From positions 1-64,000 of the forward strand of contig NZ_LGED01000220.1 in NCBI RefSeq assembly GCF_001280085.1: a stretch of 64,000 bases of DNA, given 5' to 3'. This DNA is from Saccharothrix sp. NRRL B-16348 (GTDB lineage: Bacteria > Actinomycetota > Actinomycetes > Mycobacteriales > Pseudonocardiaceae). The notes beneath the pieces are model-generated. The model saw nothing but the letters and a program-made list of their open reading frames with translations. It did no database searches and had not been told where the DNA came from. The translations under genes were made by a program, and so were the position numbers. Shown here piece after piece: positions 19,459 to 28,168 of this stretch (its first letter is position 1; the number at the start of each line of letters is the position of its first letter).

Positions 19459-20541
19459 TCAGGCCCAGGGCAGAGGCGAGTAGCGGGTGTCGGCGACACC
19501 GCGTTGCACGGTGGTGCGCCGGTCCTGGATGGACTCCCACTGGACGCCGTACATGTCGCGCACGGTGATGTCCTGGCGCAGCAGGTCGTGCGGGTAGCCC
19601 AGGTCGAACGCGGCCGACCGCTCCAGGCGCCCGATCTGGTCGTCGGTCAGCACGACGTCGGCGCAGCCGAGGTTGTCCCGCAACTGCTCGACCTTCGTGG
19701 CGCCCAGCAGCGGGATCACCACGCCCGGACGGGTCCGCACCCAGGCCAGGGCGACCTGCGCGGGCGTCCAGCCGCCCTCGGCCGCGACCTTGCCGACCTC
19801 GACCACCAGGTCGTCACCGCCCGCCATGCTGTGCTCGCGCGGTTGCACGGTCAGCCGGCCCTGCCCGCCGCCGTTGAGGTACTTGCCGGTGAGCCTGCCC
19901 TCGGCCAGGGCGCCCCACGCCAGCACCGGGACGTCGAACTGACGCGCCATGGGCAGCAGGTCGCGCTCGGCGGCGCGCTCCAGCAGGTTGTACCGGATCT
20001 GGAGGCCCACGAACGGCGACCACCCGCGCAGCTCGGCCAGTGTGTTGGCCTGTGCCACCTCCCACGCGGGCCAGTTGGACGCGCCGACGTGCAGCACCTT
20101 GCCCAGCCGCACCTGGTCGTCCAAGGCGCGCATCAGCTCGGGCACGGGCATCAGCGTGTCGTGGGCGTGCACCCACAGCAGGTCGATGCGGTCGGTCCGC
20201 AGGCGCCGCAGGCTGGCCTCGATGGACGAGACGAGGTTCTTGCGGCTGTTGCCCGCCGAGTTCACGTCGCCCAGGTCGGTCTGGAGGGTGAACTTGGTGC
20301 CGATGACGAACCGGTCGCGGCGACCGCCGCGCAGCATGTCGCCCAGGTACTCCTCGGACGTGCCACCGGTGTAGTGGTCGGCGGTGTCGATGAAGTTGCC
20401 GCCCGCCTCCTCGTAGCGGTCGAGGATGCGCGCGCTGGTGTCCTTCGGCGCGCCCCACCCCCAGTCCTCGCCGAAGGTGACCGTGCCGAGCGCGAGTTCA
20501 GAGACCCGCAGCCCGCTGCGGCCGAGCACCGTGTAACGCAT
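19459..20541 (-). CDS. aldo/keto reductase (NADP-dependent)
   Basis: 360 aa, ATG preceded by CAGGAGG. A complete AKR barrel: MRYTVLGRSGLRVSELALGTVTFG at the start, the catalytic tetrad in NFIDTADHYTGG (Asp, Tyr), VIGTKFTL (Lys) and LLWVHAHDTLMP (His), then VGASNWPAWEV and the NADP-binding VIPLLGATKVEQLRDNL. It reduces a carbonyl group on an unknown substrate. It lies 28 bp downstream of the VOC gene, which follows the FAD monooxygenase, so all three form a small tailoring operon. The tetrad contrasts with the second AKR at 26.3 kb, which has lost it. Confidence 0.92.
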   Translation of the reverse strand: MRYTVLGRSGLRVSELALGTVTFGEDWGWGAPKDTSARILDRYEEAGGNFIDTADHYTGGTSEEYLGDMLRGGRRDRFVIGTKFTLQTDLGDVNSAGNSRKNLVSSIEASLRRLRTDRIDLLWVHAHDTLMPVPELMRALDDQVRLGKVLHVGASNWPAWEVAQANTLAELRGWSPFVGLQIRYNLLERAAERDLLPMARQFDVPVLAWGALAEGRLTGKYLNGGGQGRLTVQPREHSMAGGDDLVVEVGKVAAEGGWTPAQVALAWVRTRPGVVIPLLGATKVEQLRDNLGCADVVLTDDQIGRLERSAAFDLGYPHDLLRQDITVRDMYGVQWESIQDRRTTVQRGVADTRYSPLPWA

Positions 20542-20569
20542 GGAACCTCCTGGTGTGTTGGGTGGGGAT

Positions 20570-21055
20570 CTACCGCTCGGTCGCGATGACGGGGCTGTAC
20601 TGCTCGTAGAGCTCGACCAGCTCGCCGGCGGGGCCGCGGACGAAGGCCACGCGGACCAGCATCTCGGGGTCGCCGTTGATCGTGACCGTGGTGGGCTCGC
20701 CCGACCAGTCGTCGAAGCCGAACGGCTGCGCGCCCGCGGCCAGGCAGCGCTCGTAGGATTCGTCCACACTGGACACCGCGAGTCCGATGTGGTGCACGGG
20801 TCCGGCCGAGGAGTCCTGGCCGGGCACGCCGCCGGGGAACAGCTCCAGGTAGGTCTGTCCCTCCAGCTCGATGTAGACACCGCGACCGCTGTAGACGGTC
20901 TTGCCGGTCCCGGTGTAGGTCTTGGTCCACTCGTAGGTGCGCGAGAAGCCCAGGGCCTCGCGGTAGAAGCGAATCGACTCGTCCACGTCCGGGCAGAAGA
21001 TCGCGACGTGCATCAGGGTCGCGGCGCCGGGCGGGCGGATGGACACGGGGCTCAT
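20570..21055 (-). CDS. VOC-family protein (glyoxalase/dioxygenase-like)
   Basis: 161 aa with two beta-alpha-beta-beta-beta modules: LMHVAIFCPDVDESIRFYREALGF (first metal His) and PVHHIGLAVSSVDESYERCL (second His), with glutamates in YIELEGQTYLELFPG and ELVELYEQY. This H/E/H/E pattern is that of the glyoxalase I/extradiol/bleomycin-resistance superfamily. The substrate is unknown. A good GGAGG ribosome site precedes the ATG. It sits between the FAD monooxygenase (16 bp) and the aldo/keto reductase (28 bp), suggesting a shared metabolite. Confidence 0.88.
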   Translation of the reverse strand: MSPVSIRPPGAATLMHVAIFCPDVDESIRFYREALGFSRTYEWTKTYTGTGKTVYSGRGVYIELEGQTYLELFPGGVPGQDSSAGPVHHIGLAVSSVDESYERCLAAGAQPFGFDDWSGEPTTVTINGDPEMLVRVAFVRGPAGELVELYEQYSPVIATER

Positions 21056-21071
21056 CTGTCCTCCAGTGGTG

Positions 21072-22544
21072 TCAGCGGTTCAGCCAGGCGGTCAGCCGCC
21101 CGGGGAGGTCGGCGGCCTCGGCGGCGGGTGCGGTCAGGGCGACGTGCCCGTCCGGGCGGACCAGCACGGCGTGTGGCAGGTTCGGGTCGACGGCCACCGC
21201 GACCGGCGTGAGACCGCGCTCCGCGGCCTCCTTGACGGCCACGGCGCCGTCCTCGGACGGCAGGACGACCGACCAGCCGATCCCGTCGGCCATGCCGGGC
21301 CGCGGCGGCATGCGGTCGCCGACCGCGGGCGGCGGTCCGCCGTCGCCGCCGCCGTAGGTGATGGCGAGCTGGGCCAGGCGCTGGGCGAGCCAGCCGGAGA
21401 ACTCCGGCAGCTCGCCCAGAACGCCGAGCACCCGGTTGCGCAGGTGGATGCTGTCGGGTTTGCTCATCGTCGAGATGTCGTGCAACTGCGCGGTGAACGA
21501 CAGCAGGCCCTGCGCCATCGGCCGCCGCTCGCCGTCGTAGGTGTCCAGCAGGGCGGGGCCCGCGGTGCCGTCGAGCACGGCGGCGAGCTTCCAGGCGAGG
21601 TTGAGCGCGTCCTGGATGCCCGTGTTCAGGCCCTGCGCGCCGACGGGACTGTGCACGTGGGCGGCGTCGCCGACGAGGAAGAACGGCCCTTTGCCGAACG
21701 TCTCGGCCAGCCGGTGCCGCACGCGCCAGATCGACACCATCTCCAGCGACTCGACCTTCGCGCCGGCCGCGGCGGGCCCGCGCGCGTCCAGCATCTCCTG
21801 CACGGCGGCCAGGTCGGGCGCCGGTGTGTCGTCCTCGACCAGCGCCACCATCCGGTACAGCCGGCCGGGCAGGTGGGAGATCGCGGCGAGGCCGGCGGGC
21901 GAGAAGAAGAAGCTGATCTCGCCCTCCGGGCCGGCCCACTCCATCACGAACTCGATCAGGGCGAAGTTGTGCGGGCGCTCGTGGCCCTCGAAGGCGATGC
22001 CGGCGCGCTGCCGGACGACGCTGTGCAGGCCGTCGCAGCCGACGACGTAGCGGGCGCGGATGGCCCTGATCTCGCCCGTGTCGTCGTCGGTGACCATGGC
22101 CATCGCGCCGGGGTGCTGCTCCTTGACGTCCACCACGGACCAGCCGCGGTGCACGTGGCCGCCGACCTCGGCGAGCTTGGCGGCCAGGATGCGCTCGGTG
22201 GTCTCCTGCGGGATGGCCAAGACGAACGGGTAGGGCGTGTCCAGCTCGTGGAACGGGGTTTCGAGCAGGACGCGGTCGCCGTCGCGGGCCGCGAACGACC
22301 GCCCTGGGCGCCCGGCGGCCACCAGCTCGTCGGCCACGCCCACGGCGGACAGCGACTCCAGGGTCCTGGCGTGCAGGGCGGCGGCCCGCGAGTTGGGCGA
22401 CGGCGCGAGCTGCCGCTCGACCACGACGTGGTCCACGCCCAAGCGGGTCAGCGCCAGCGACAGTGCCAGACCGGTCGGCCCGCCGCCGACAACCAGGACG
22501 TCGGTGCTGCTCGGCAAGCCGCGCTTGCCCGGGTCACTGCTCAT
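21072..22544 (-). CDS. FAD-dependent aromatic hydroxylase (group A monooxygenase)
   Basis: 490 aa. FAD-binding Rossmann motif VLVVGGGPTGLALSLALTRLG near the N-terminus, the DG motif in YVVGCDGLHSVVRQRAG, the GD motif in GDAAHVHSPVGAQGLNTGIQD, and a C-terminal thioredoxin-like domain (IGWSVVLPSEDGAVAVKEA, ending in DLPGRLTAWLNR) as in phenol hydroxylase/RdmE-type enzymes. Family role: hydroxylation or Baeyer-Villiger oxidation of aromatic, often polyketide, substrates using NAD(P)H. I used the ATG of MSSDPGKRG, preceded by GAGAGGA. It is transcribed away from the SnoaL pair and heads the monooxygenase-VOC-reductase operon. Confidence 0.92.
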   Translation of the reverse strand: MSSDPGKRGLPSSTDVLVVGGGPTGLALSLALTRLGVDHVVVERQLAPSPNSRAAALHARTLESLSAVGVADELVAAGRPGRSFAARDGDRVLLETPFHELDTPYPFVLAIPQETTERILAAKLAEVGGHVHRGWSVVDVKEQHPGAMAMVTDDDTGEIRAIRARYVVGCDGLHSVVRQRAGIAFEGHERPHNFALIEFVMEWAGPEGEISFFFSPAGLAAISHLPGRLYRMVALVEDDTPAPDLAAVQEMLDARGPAAAGAKVESLEMVSIWRVRHRLAETFGKGPFFLVGDAAHVHSPVGAQGLNTGIQDALNLAWKLAAVLDGTAGPALLDTYDGERRPMAQGLLSFTAQLHDISTMSKPDSIHLRNRVLGVLGELPEFSGWLAQRLAQLAITYGGGDGGPPPAVGDRMPPRPGMADGIGWSVVLPSEDGAVAVKEAAERGLTPVAVAVDPNLPHAVLVRPDGHVALTAPAAEAADLPGRLTAWLNR

Positions 22545-22793
22545 GGGTCCTCTCCCCGGTGGGAAATTCCGGGTCCGCTCCTCCGAAAATCGGGCGGACG
22601 ATCGCCGGACCAGTGTCGGAGACCGCCGGGAACGGCGACAAGAACGACTGAACACACCGGCCCGGAAAACCAGGAGCAGCGCCGACTTGACGGAGTCCGG
22701 GAACTCGGGCCACACATTCCTCCCGGTTCGCCGGGACCGGGCGCTACATTCGACCCACCTATTGTGCGACCACTTCAGAGGAAGGTGCGCAAA
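22545..22793. promoter_or_regulatory. divergent promoter region between the monooxygenase and SnoaL genes
   Basis: A 249-bp gap between divergent starts with no ORF of note. A TTGACG hexamer (about 22691) is overlapped by the imperfect palindrome GAGTCCGGGAACTC, a plausible -35/operator arrangement for the plus-strand SnoaL genes. I could not identify a convincing -10 box. GAGGAAGG just before 22794 is the ribosome site of the first SnoaL gene. Confidence 0.4.
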
Positions 22794-23237
22794 ATGAGTA
22801 CCGAGCTGTCCGGCGAGGATCGCCGGGCGCGCAACGTCGCGACCCTGGAAGCGTATTTCACGCACCTCGCCGCGCTCGACGTCGACTCGTGGATCGAGCT
22901 GTGGGCGGAGGGCTGCGTGCAGGTCATGCCGTTCGCCGCAGGCGGTGTCCCGGGCCGTGTCGAAGGCCGTGACCTTGTACGGGAGCTGTATCAGGGCATG
23001 GCCAACGGTTACGCGGAGCTGACTTTCGCGGACTTGGAGATCTTACCGCTGGACGACCCGGACAAGGTCCTCGCCCTGTGGCGCCCGCGCGGCCGGATGA
23101 CCGACGGCCGCGAGTACGCCAACGAGAACGTCGGTTTGTTCGAATTCGACGCCGACGGGCGCATCGCGATGTTCACCGAGTACTTCCACCCGGTGCGCGT
23201 GGCCGAGGCGTTCGCTGCGGAAGGAGCCCTGTCGTGA
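22794..23237 (+). CDS. SnoaL/PhzA-B-like protein (copy 1)
   Basis: 147 aa, NTF2-like fold: ATLEAYFTHLAALDVDSWIELWAEGCVQVMPFAAG, then RVEGRDLVRELYQGMANGY, and LFEFDADGRIAMFTEYFHPV. This is the PhzA/PhzB/SnoaL pattern of small cyclases, isomerases or binding proteins that commonly occur in natural-product and catabolic clusters. The ribosome site AGAGGAAGG precedes the ATG. Its stop overlaps the GTG start of a paralogue (GTGA), so the two are made together, possibly as a heterodimer, because NTF2 proteins are usually dimeric. Function is inferred from fold only. Confidence 0.88.
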   Translation: MSTELSGEDRRARNVATLEAYFTHLAALDVDSWIELWAEGCVQVMPFAAGGVPGRVEGRDLVRELYQGMANGYAELTFADLEILPLDDPDKVLALWRPRGRMTDGREYANENVGLFEFDADGRIAMFTEYFHPVRVAEAFAAEGALS

Positions 23238-23644
23238 ACTCGGAGCGCAATGTCGCCACCATGCGCCGGTACTTCGAACTGCTGAGCCGCAAGGACTTCG
23301 ACGGCTGGCTCGACCTGTGGGCCGACGACGGCGTGCAGTTCATTCCCTACCACGATGACGTGCTGCCGCCCGAGGTGCGCGGGAAGGCCGAACTCGGGCG
23401 GCTGTACCGCGAGATCCACGAGTCGTACTCGCACATGCGGTTCACCAACGTGGAGATCCACGCTGTCCACGGCGCCGACCGCGTGTTCGCCCGCTGGCAC
23501 CCGGTGGGCCGACTGCTGGCCGGTGGCGAGTACGAGAACGACAGCATCGGCCTGTTCGACTTCGACACCAACGGCAGGATCACCCGCTACACGGAGTGGT
23601 TCAGCCCGCTGGGCTTCTCGGACAGCTTCGAGGTGACGCGCTGA
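23234..23644 (+). CDS. SnoaL/PhzA-B-like protein (copy 2)
   Basis: 136 aa from a GTG overlapping the previous stop. Same fold and motifs as copy 1: NVATMRRYFELLSRKDFDGWLDLWADDGVQFIPY, RGKAELGRLYREI and LFDFDTNGRITRYTEWFSPLGF. The two diverge in the pocket-lining residues (for example VMPFAAGG versus FIPYHDDV), so they may bind different ligands or form a mixed dimer. The gene ends 13 bp before a strong hairpin and converges on the efflux-pump gene. Confidence 0.88.
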   Translation: MNSERNVATMRRYFELLSRKDFDGWLDLWADDGVQFIPYHDDVLPPEVRGKAELGRLYREIHESYSHMRFTNVEIHAVHGADRVFARWHPVGRLLAGGEYENDSIGLFDFDTNGRITRYTEWFSPLGFSDSFEVTR

Positions 23645-23656
23645 GCGCGGGACAAA

Positions 23657-23690
23657 GGGGCGGCCGGGGTCGATCGACCCCGGCCGCCCC
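23657..23690. terminator. perfect 17-bp palindrome between convergent genes
   Basis: Positions 23657-23673 are exactly complementary to 23674-23690 (core GGGGTCGATCGACCCC), giving a long GC-rich stem with a minimal loop. It lies between the SnoaL stop (23644) and the minus-strand efflux-pump stop (23717), where it can end transcription from both sides. Confidence 0.85.
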
Positions 23691-23716
23691 ATTTCGGTCA
23701 CCTCGTCCCGAGGGGG

Positions 23717-25204
23717 TCAGGACGCGGCGACCTCGTCGCCGGACCGCGGCCCGCCGGCGGTGGTGCCCGCCGGGTCGGACCGCGCCCCGCGCAGGAACAG
23801 CACGGCGACCAGCACACCCGCGAGGGTCACGGCGGCCGCGACGAGCAGGCCGGACCGCAGGCCGTCGAGGGCGGCGGCCTCCGGCGAGGCGGCGAACGGC
23901 GCGGTGCTCGCGGCCACCACCGCTGCGAGCACCGCGACACCGACCGCGCTGCCCACCTGCTGGGCGGTCTGCGCCAGACCGCTGGCCAGGCCGGTGTGCT
24001 CCGAGGGCACGCCGGAGGTCATCGTGCCGATGAACGACACCACCGCGAGCACGTGGCCGAAGCCGAGCGCGGCGCTGGTGACCAGCAGCAGCACCAGGTC
24101 GCCGTCCTGCGGCAGCAGCAGCATCGCCGCCGTGCCCAGGCCCTGCACCAGCAGGCCGGTGAGCAAGACCGCCGGGCTGCCCAGACCGCTGATGAACCGC
24201 GCCGCCAGGCTGCCCGAGATCATCGCCGCGACGCCCTCGACGATGAACCCGACGCCGGTGGCCAGCGGGCTCCAGTGCAGCACCTCCTGCATGTAGAGGC
24301 TGAGCAGCACGGTCGTGCCACCGCACATGCCGAAGGTGATGAACCCGGTCAGGCCGCCCCACTTCACCGTGGGCCGGCGGAGGATCGACAGCGGCGCCAG
24401 CGGCGCCTCCTGCCTGCCCTCCACCACGAGGAAACCGGCCAGCAGCACCACCGCGGCGATCAGCGGCACCAGCGCGGGCAGGGAACCCCAGCCGTATTCG
24501 CCGACCGTGGAGATGCCGTAGACCAGCGCCAGCAGGCCGGTGGTGGCCAACAGCGCGCCGGGCACGTCCAGCCGCGCCCGACCGCGCTCCTCGTCCTTGT
24601 CCAGCAGCGCCACCGCGCCGGCCAGCACGACCACGCCCATGATCACCAGGATCAACATGGTCCACCGCCAGCTCAGCCCGCTGGTGATGACGCCGCCCGC
24701 GATGGTGCCCACGACGAACCCGAGCGACAGCAGCGCGCCGCTGACGCCCAGCGCCTTGTCACGCCGAGGCCCCTCCGGAAACGACGCGGTCAGCAGCGCC
24801 AGCGCCGTAGCGCCCACCATCGCCGAGCCCACGCCCTGGCCGGCGCGGGCCGCGATGAGCACCCACGGCGCCGTGGCCAGGCCCGCGACGAGCGAGAACG
24901 CCGTCACGACCACCAGGCCGAGGATGAACAGCGGTCGCCTGCCCACCAGGTCGGACACTCGCCCGAACAGCAGCAGGAACCCCGCCGTGGGCAGGATGAA
25001 CGCCGTCATCACCCACTGGAGGTCCGCCGCGTCGCCGAAACCCAGGCCGCGGTCGATGGCGGGCAGGGCGACCGTGACGATCGAGAAGTCGAGCGCGATC
25101 ATGAACTGCGCCATGCAGAGGGTGATCAGTGTGAGCCAGCCGCGCGGGCCCAGGCCGGCCGTCGCTTCACCCGGCGCGGCCCCGAAGCCGGTTTTCCTGG
25201 TCAT
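23717..25204 (-). CDS. DHA2-type MFS drug/metabolite efflux pump
   Basis: 495 aa with about 14 hydrophobic segments. It begins LTLITLCMAQFMIALDFSIVTVALPAI (TM1 with the D of the DHA2 family) and has motif A in FGRVSDLVGRRPLF and a motif-C-like GFVVGTIAGGVITSGLSWRW. EmrB/QacA-type pumps export antibiotics and lipophilic compounds using the proton gradient. It is transcribed divergently from an XRE regulator 164 bp away, the usual local-regulator arrangement, and converges on the SnoaL pair. It is therefore a candidate exporter for the product of the adjacent tailoring genes. Confidence 0.9.
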   Translation of the reverse strand: MTRKTGFGAAPGEATAGLGPRGWLTLITLCMAQFMIALDFSIVTVALPAIDRGLGFGDAADLQWVMTAFILPTAGFLLLFGRVSDLVGRRPLFILGLVVVTAFSLVAGLATAPWVLIAARAGQGVGSAMVGATALALLTASFPEGPRRDKALGVSGALLSLGFVVGTIAGGVITSGLSWRWTMLILVIMGVVVLAGAVALLDKDEERGRARLDVPGALLATTGLLALVYGISTVGEYGWGSLPALVPLIAAVVLLAGFLVVEGRQEAPLAPLSILRRPTVKWGGLTGFITFGMCGGTTVLLSLYMQEVLHWSPLATGVGFIVEGVAAMISGSLAARFISGLGSPAVLLTGLLVQGLGTAAMLLLPQDGDLVLLLVTSAALGFGHVLAVVSFIGTMTSGVPSEHTGLASGLAQTAQQVGSAVGVAVLAAVVAASTAPFAASPEAAALDGLRSGLLVAAAVTLAGVLVAVLFLRGARSDPAGTTAGGPRSGDEVAAS

Positions 25205-25368
25205 GATTGGCCATGCCTCCCTGAGCTGTTCCGCTTCGGAACGATCGTGACCGACTCGCGGAGGCGTACCCAGACCTCGGTTCGATGTAGGACCTTCGAG
25301 GGTAGAACCCGGGTTCGTAGCACTGGCAGTGTTAGCCGCGAAACCGCGAGCCGCGCGACAATGACCGG
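25205..25368. promoter_or_regulatory. divergent promoter/operator region for MFS pump and XRE regulator
   Basis: 164 bp between divergent starts. It contains several short symmetric words (AGAACCCGGGTTCGT, CACTGGCAGTG) near the regulator start. CACTGGCAGTG is a near-perfect inverted repeat; a related CCTGGCAGG occurs upstream of the paralogous regulator at 28.1 kb, so it is a candidate site for MmyB-type autoregulation. This is inference from two sites only. Confidence 0.4.
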
Positions 25369-26292
25369 ATGAATAGGCTCAACGACCTGGGCGAGTTCCT
25401 TCGTTCCCGGCGCGCGCAGCTGCGGCCCGAACAGCTCGGGCTGGTGAACCACGGCCGCCGGAGGGTCGCGGGGCTGCGCCGCGAGGAGGTGGCGCAGCTC
25501 GCGGGCGTGAGCGTCGCCTACTACACGCGGCTGGAGCAGGGACACACCGACCGTGCGTCCGACGCAGTGCTCGACGCCGTCGCACGCGTGCTCCAGCTGG
25601 ACGGGGACGCGAATGCCCACCTGCACCGCCTGGCCCGGGGTTCTCGCCGCGACCGGCCCCGCGTGCGGCGGCAGGAGCGGCTACGGCCGTCGATCGCGCT
25701 GATGGTGGAGTCGTTCACGGCGGCGAAGGTGCCCGCCCTGGTGATCGGCCGGTCGACCGACGTGCTGGCGTGGAACCGGCTCGCGCACACGTTGCTCGCC
25801 GGGCACCTGGACCTGGACGCGCCGAACCACCCCGGGGAGCGGCCGAACATCGCCCGCATGGTGTTCCTCGACCCGCACGTCCGCGAGCTGTACCCCGACT
25901 GGAAGGGCAAGTGCCGCGACACCGTGGACGACCTGCGCCTGGTCGCCGGGCGCTACCAGGACGACGCGCGCTTGGCCGAGCTGGTCGGCGAGCTGAGCAT
26001 GAAGAGCCCGGAGTTCACCGCGCTGTGGAACAACCACGCGGTCAAGGCGTGCGCCTACAGCACGCGCGAATTCCACCACCCGCTGGTGGGCCCGCTGACG
26101 CTGGCCAACGAGCTGCTGGTGCTGCCGGACGACGACGGCCAGCGGCTGGCGCTGTTCCACGCCGAGCCCGGTTCGCCGTCGGAGGCTGCGCTGGACCTGT
26201 TGGCGGGCCTGATCACGCCCAGCGACCGGGCCCCCGAGCTGTCCTCGTCCGAGGTACCCCCGCCCCGGCAGTCGCTGCACCCAGGTGCGTGA
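25369..26292 (+). CDS. XRE-family regulator with MmyB-like ligand-binding domain (1)
   Basis: 307 aa. An HTH of the XRE type occupies residues ~5-85 ([42 protein letters not shown]). It is followed by the MmyB-like PAS-type domain ([79 protein letters not shown]). Members typically control a divergent redox or transport gene, here the DHA2 pump. It is closely related to the regulator at 28.2 kb, suggesting duplication. No clear ribosome site precedes the ATG, so the mRNA may be leaderless. Confidence 0.9.
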   Translation: MNRLNDLGEFLRSRRAQLRPEQLGLVNHGRRRVAGLRREEVAQLAGVSVAYYTRLEQGHTDRASDAVLDAVARVLQLDGDANAHLHRLARGSRRDRPRVRRQERLRPSIALMVESFTAAKVPALVIGRSTDVLAWNRLAHTLLAGHLDLDAPNHPGERPNIARMVFLDPHVRELYPDWKGKCRDTVDDLRLVAGRYQDDARLAELVGELSMKSPEFTALWNNHAVKACAYSTREFHHPLVGPLTLANELLVLPDDDGQRLALFHAEPGSPSEAALDLLAGLITPSDRAPELSSSEVPPPRQSLHPGA

Positions 26293-26333
26293 GGGCGTGG
26301 AGGAGCTGGCGCCGCGCGCAAGGGCTCAGCTGC

Positions 26334-27074
26334 ATGGGCATGACCGCGTACTACGGCTCGCGCGACGACGTGGAGTCGACGGCGACCCCCGAGGAGAACC
26401 GCATCCACAGTGACGCGCCCTACGTCCGCCGGGCGTGCGACGCCTCGTTGCGGCGGCTCGGGGTCGACCACGTCGACCTGTACTACCCGCACCGCGTCGA
26501 CCTGGACACGCCCGTGGAGGAGACCGTCGGCGCGATGGCCGAGCTGGTGGCGGCAGGCAAGGTGCGGCACCTCGGCCTGTCCGAGGTCAGCGCGGGGTCG
26601 CTGCGCCGCACGCACGCCGTCCACCCGATCGCGGCGGTGCAGACCGAGTGGTTGTGGTCTCGGGAGATCGAGCGTGAGGTCCTGCCGACGTGCCGCGAGC
26701 TGTGCGTCGGCGTGGTGCCGTACTCCCCGCTGGGCCGCGGTTTCCTCACCGGGCGCTACCGAGCGCCCGGCGGCTTCGAGCCGGACGACTTCCACGCGAC
26801 CGGCCGATCCCGGCTCGACCGCCACAACATCGGCCACAACCTGGAGCTGGTGCGCGGCCTGGAGGAGCCGGCCCGGGCGTGGCTGCACCACCAAGGGTCC
26901 GACGTCGTGCCGATCCCGGACACGAAGCGCCGCCGGTACCTGGAGGAGAACGCCGCCGCGCGCAACGTCCCCCTGGACGCAAGGCAGTTGGCCGCGATCG
27001 AGGCGGCCGTGCCGGCCGACGCGGTGGCCGGTGCCCGCTACCGGCCCGATGCGATGACGAACATCGGCGGGTGA
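26334..27074 (+). pseudogene. aldo/keto reductase with missing catalytic segments
   Basis: The frame is open and recognisably AKR ([90 protein letters not shown]). Compared with relatives such as yeast-like YakC AKRs it lacks several blocks. The N-terminal strand before CMGM is shortened. The ~60 residues that carry the catalytic Asp, Tyr and Lys (between DDVES and YVRRACD) are gone. The 'xxAxxxGxTPAQLALAW' helix before [12 protein letters not shown] is truncated. Only the His of the tetrad (YYPHR) remains. All losses keep the frame. It starts 41 bp after the XRE gene. Confidence 0.75.
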
Positions 27075-27103
27075 GCGGCGGCGCCGGGCACCCGCACCCG
27101 TCC

Positions 27104-28039
27104 TCAGTCGAGGGGCATCAGGACCAGCTTGCCGCGGCTGATCCCCTCGTCCAGCAGCTTGTGCGCCGTCACGGCCTCGCGCAGCGGCAGGACCGAGCCC
27201 ACGTCCACGGTCAGCTCGCCCCGGTCCACGTGCCCGGCCAGAGTGACCAGCCCGGCGCCGTCCGGCTTCACCACGTGCCGCACCACGCGGACGTCGCGCC
27301 GCGCGGCGGCTTCCTCCAGCGCCGTGGGACCGGTCGCGGCGTCCGGCACCCGCGCGTGCACGCCACCGGGCCGCACCAACTCGACCAGCTCGTCCCGCCC
27401 GACGCAGTCCAGCACTGCGGTCACCTCGCCGACGGCGCTCGGCACGTCGGTCGTCGTGTAGTCCACCACCTCGTCCGCGCCGAGGCTGCGCAGGAAGTCG
27501 TGGTTGACCTCGCGCGCCACGGCCACCACGGTCGCGCCCCTCGCCTTGGCCAGTTGCACGGCCAGGTGCCCGACCCCGCCCGCCGCGCCGTTGACCAGTA
27601 GCCGGTCCCCCCGGCCGACGCCGGCGCGGTCGAGGGTCTGCAACGCGGTCAGCCCGCTCAGCGGCAGCGCCGCCGCGTCCACGTGCCGCAACCGCGCCGG
27701 CTTGACCGCCAGCTCCGCCGCGGGCGCGCTGACGAACTCCGCGTAGCCCTCGGCGAGCGCCGGGAACCTGGGCATGCCGTAGACCTCGTCACCGGGCCGC
27801 AGGTCCTCGACTCCCGCGCCCACCTCGACGACCACACCGGAGACGTCCCATCCCCACGTGTGGGGGCCGCTGCCGAACCAGTCCTCGGCCTTGCCGCCGC
27901 GGCACTCCGCGTCCACCGGGTTCACCCCGGCCGCCAGCACCCGCACCAGCACCTCGTCCGGCCCGCACCCCGGGCGCGGGACCTCTGCCGGCTCCAGCAC
28001 CTCCGGACCGCCGTACCGCCGTCCGACCACCGCTCGCAT
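27104..28039 (-). CDS. zinc-independent MDR oxidoreductase (quinone reductase-like)
   Basis: 311 aa from the ATG of MRAVVGRRYGGPEVLE. Another ATG four codons upstream is possible. The GroES-like N-domain (DEVLVRVLAAGVNPVDAECR) and the nucleotide-binding domain with LLVNGAAGGVGHLAVQLAKARGATVVA match the quinone oxidoreductase/zeta-crystallin branch of medium-chain reductases. It lacks the catalytic-zinc Cys/His set of alcohol dehydrogenases. Probably NADPH-dependent reduction of an enone or quinone. It is divergent from the XRE regulator at 28.2 kb, which likely controls it. Confidence 0.88.
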   Translation of the reverse strand: MRAVVGRRYGGPEVLEPAEVPRPGCGPDEVLVRVLAAGVNPVDAECRGGKAEDWFGSGPHTWGWDVSGVVVEVGAGVEDLRPGDEVYGMPRFPALAEGYAEFVSAPAAELAVKPARLRHVDAAALPLSGLTALQTLDRAGVGRGDRLLVNGAAGGVGHLAVQLAKARGATVVAVAREVNHDFLRSLGADEVVDYTTTDVPSAVGEVTAVLDCVGRDELVELVRPGGVHARVPDAATGPTALEEAAARRDVRVVRHVVKPDGAGLVTLAGHVDRGELTVDVGSVLPLREAVTAHKLLDEGISRGKLVLMPLD

Positions 28040-28168
28040 GGTTTTCCCCATGGCCACGACTGTTCCAGCCCGGGGCGGGGCCACCCAGCCACCTCCTCAA
28101 CGTAGACCTGTCCTGGGTATTCCTGGCAGGTGCAGGTTCGGCAGGGGTCCCCGAGGCATGCTGGACCC

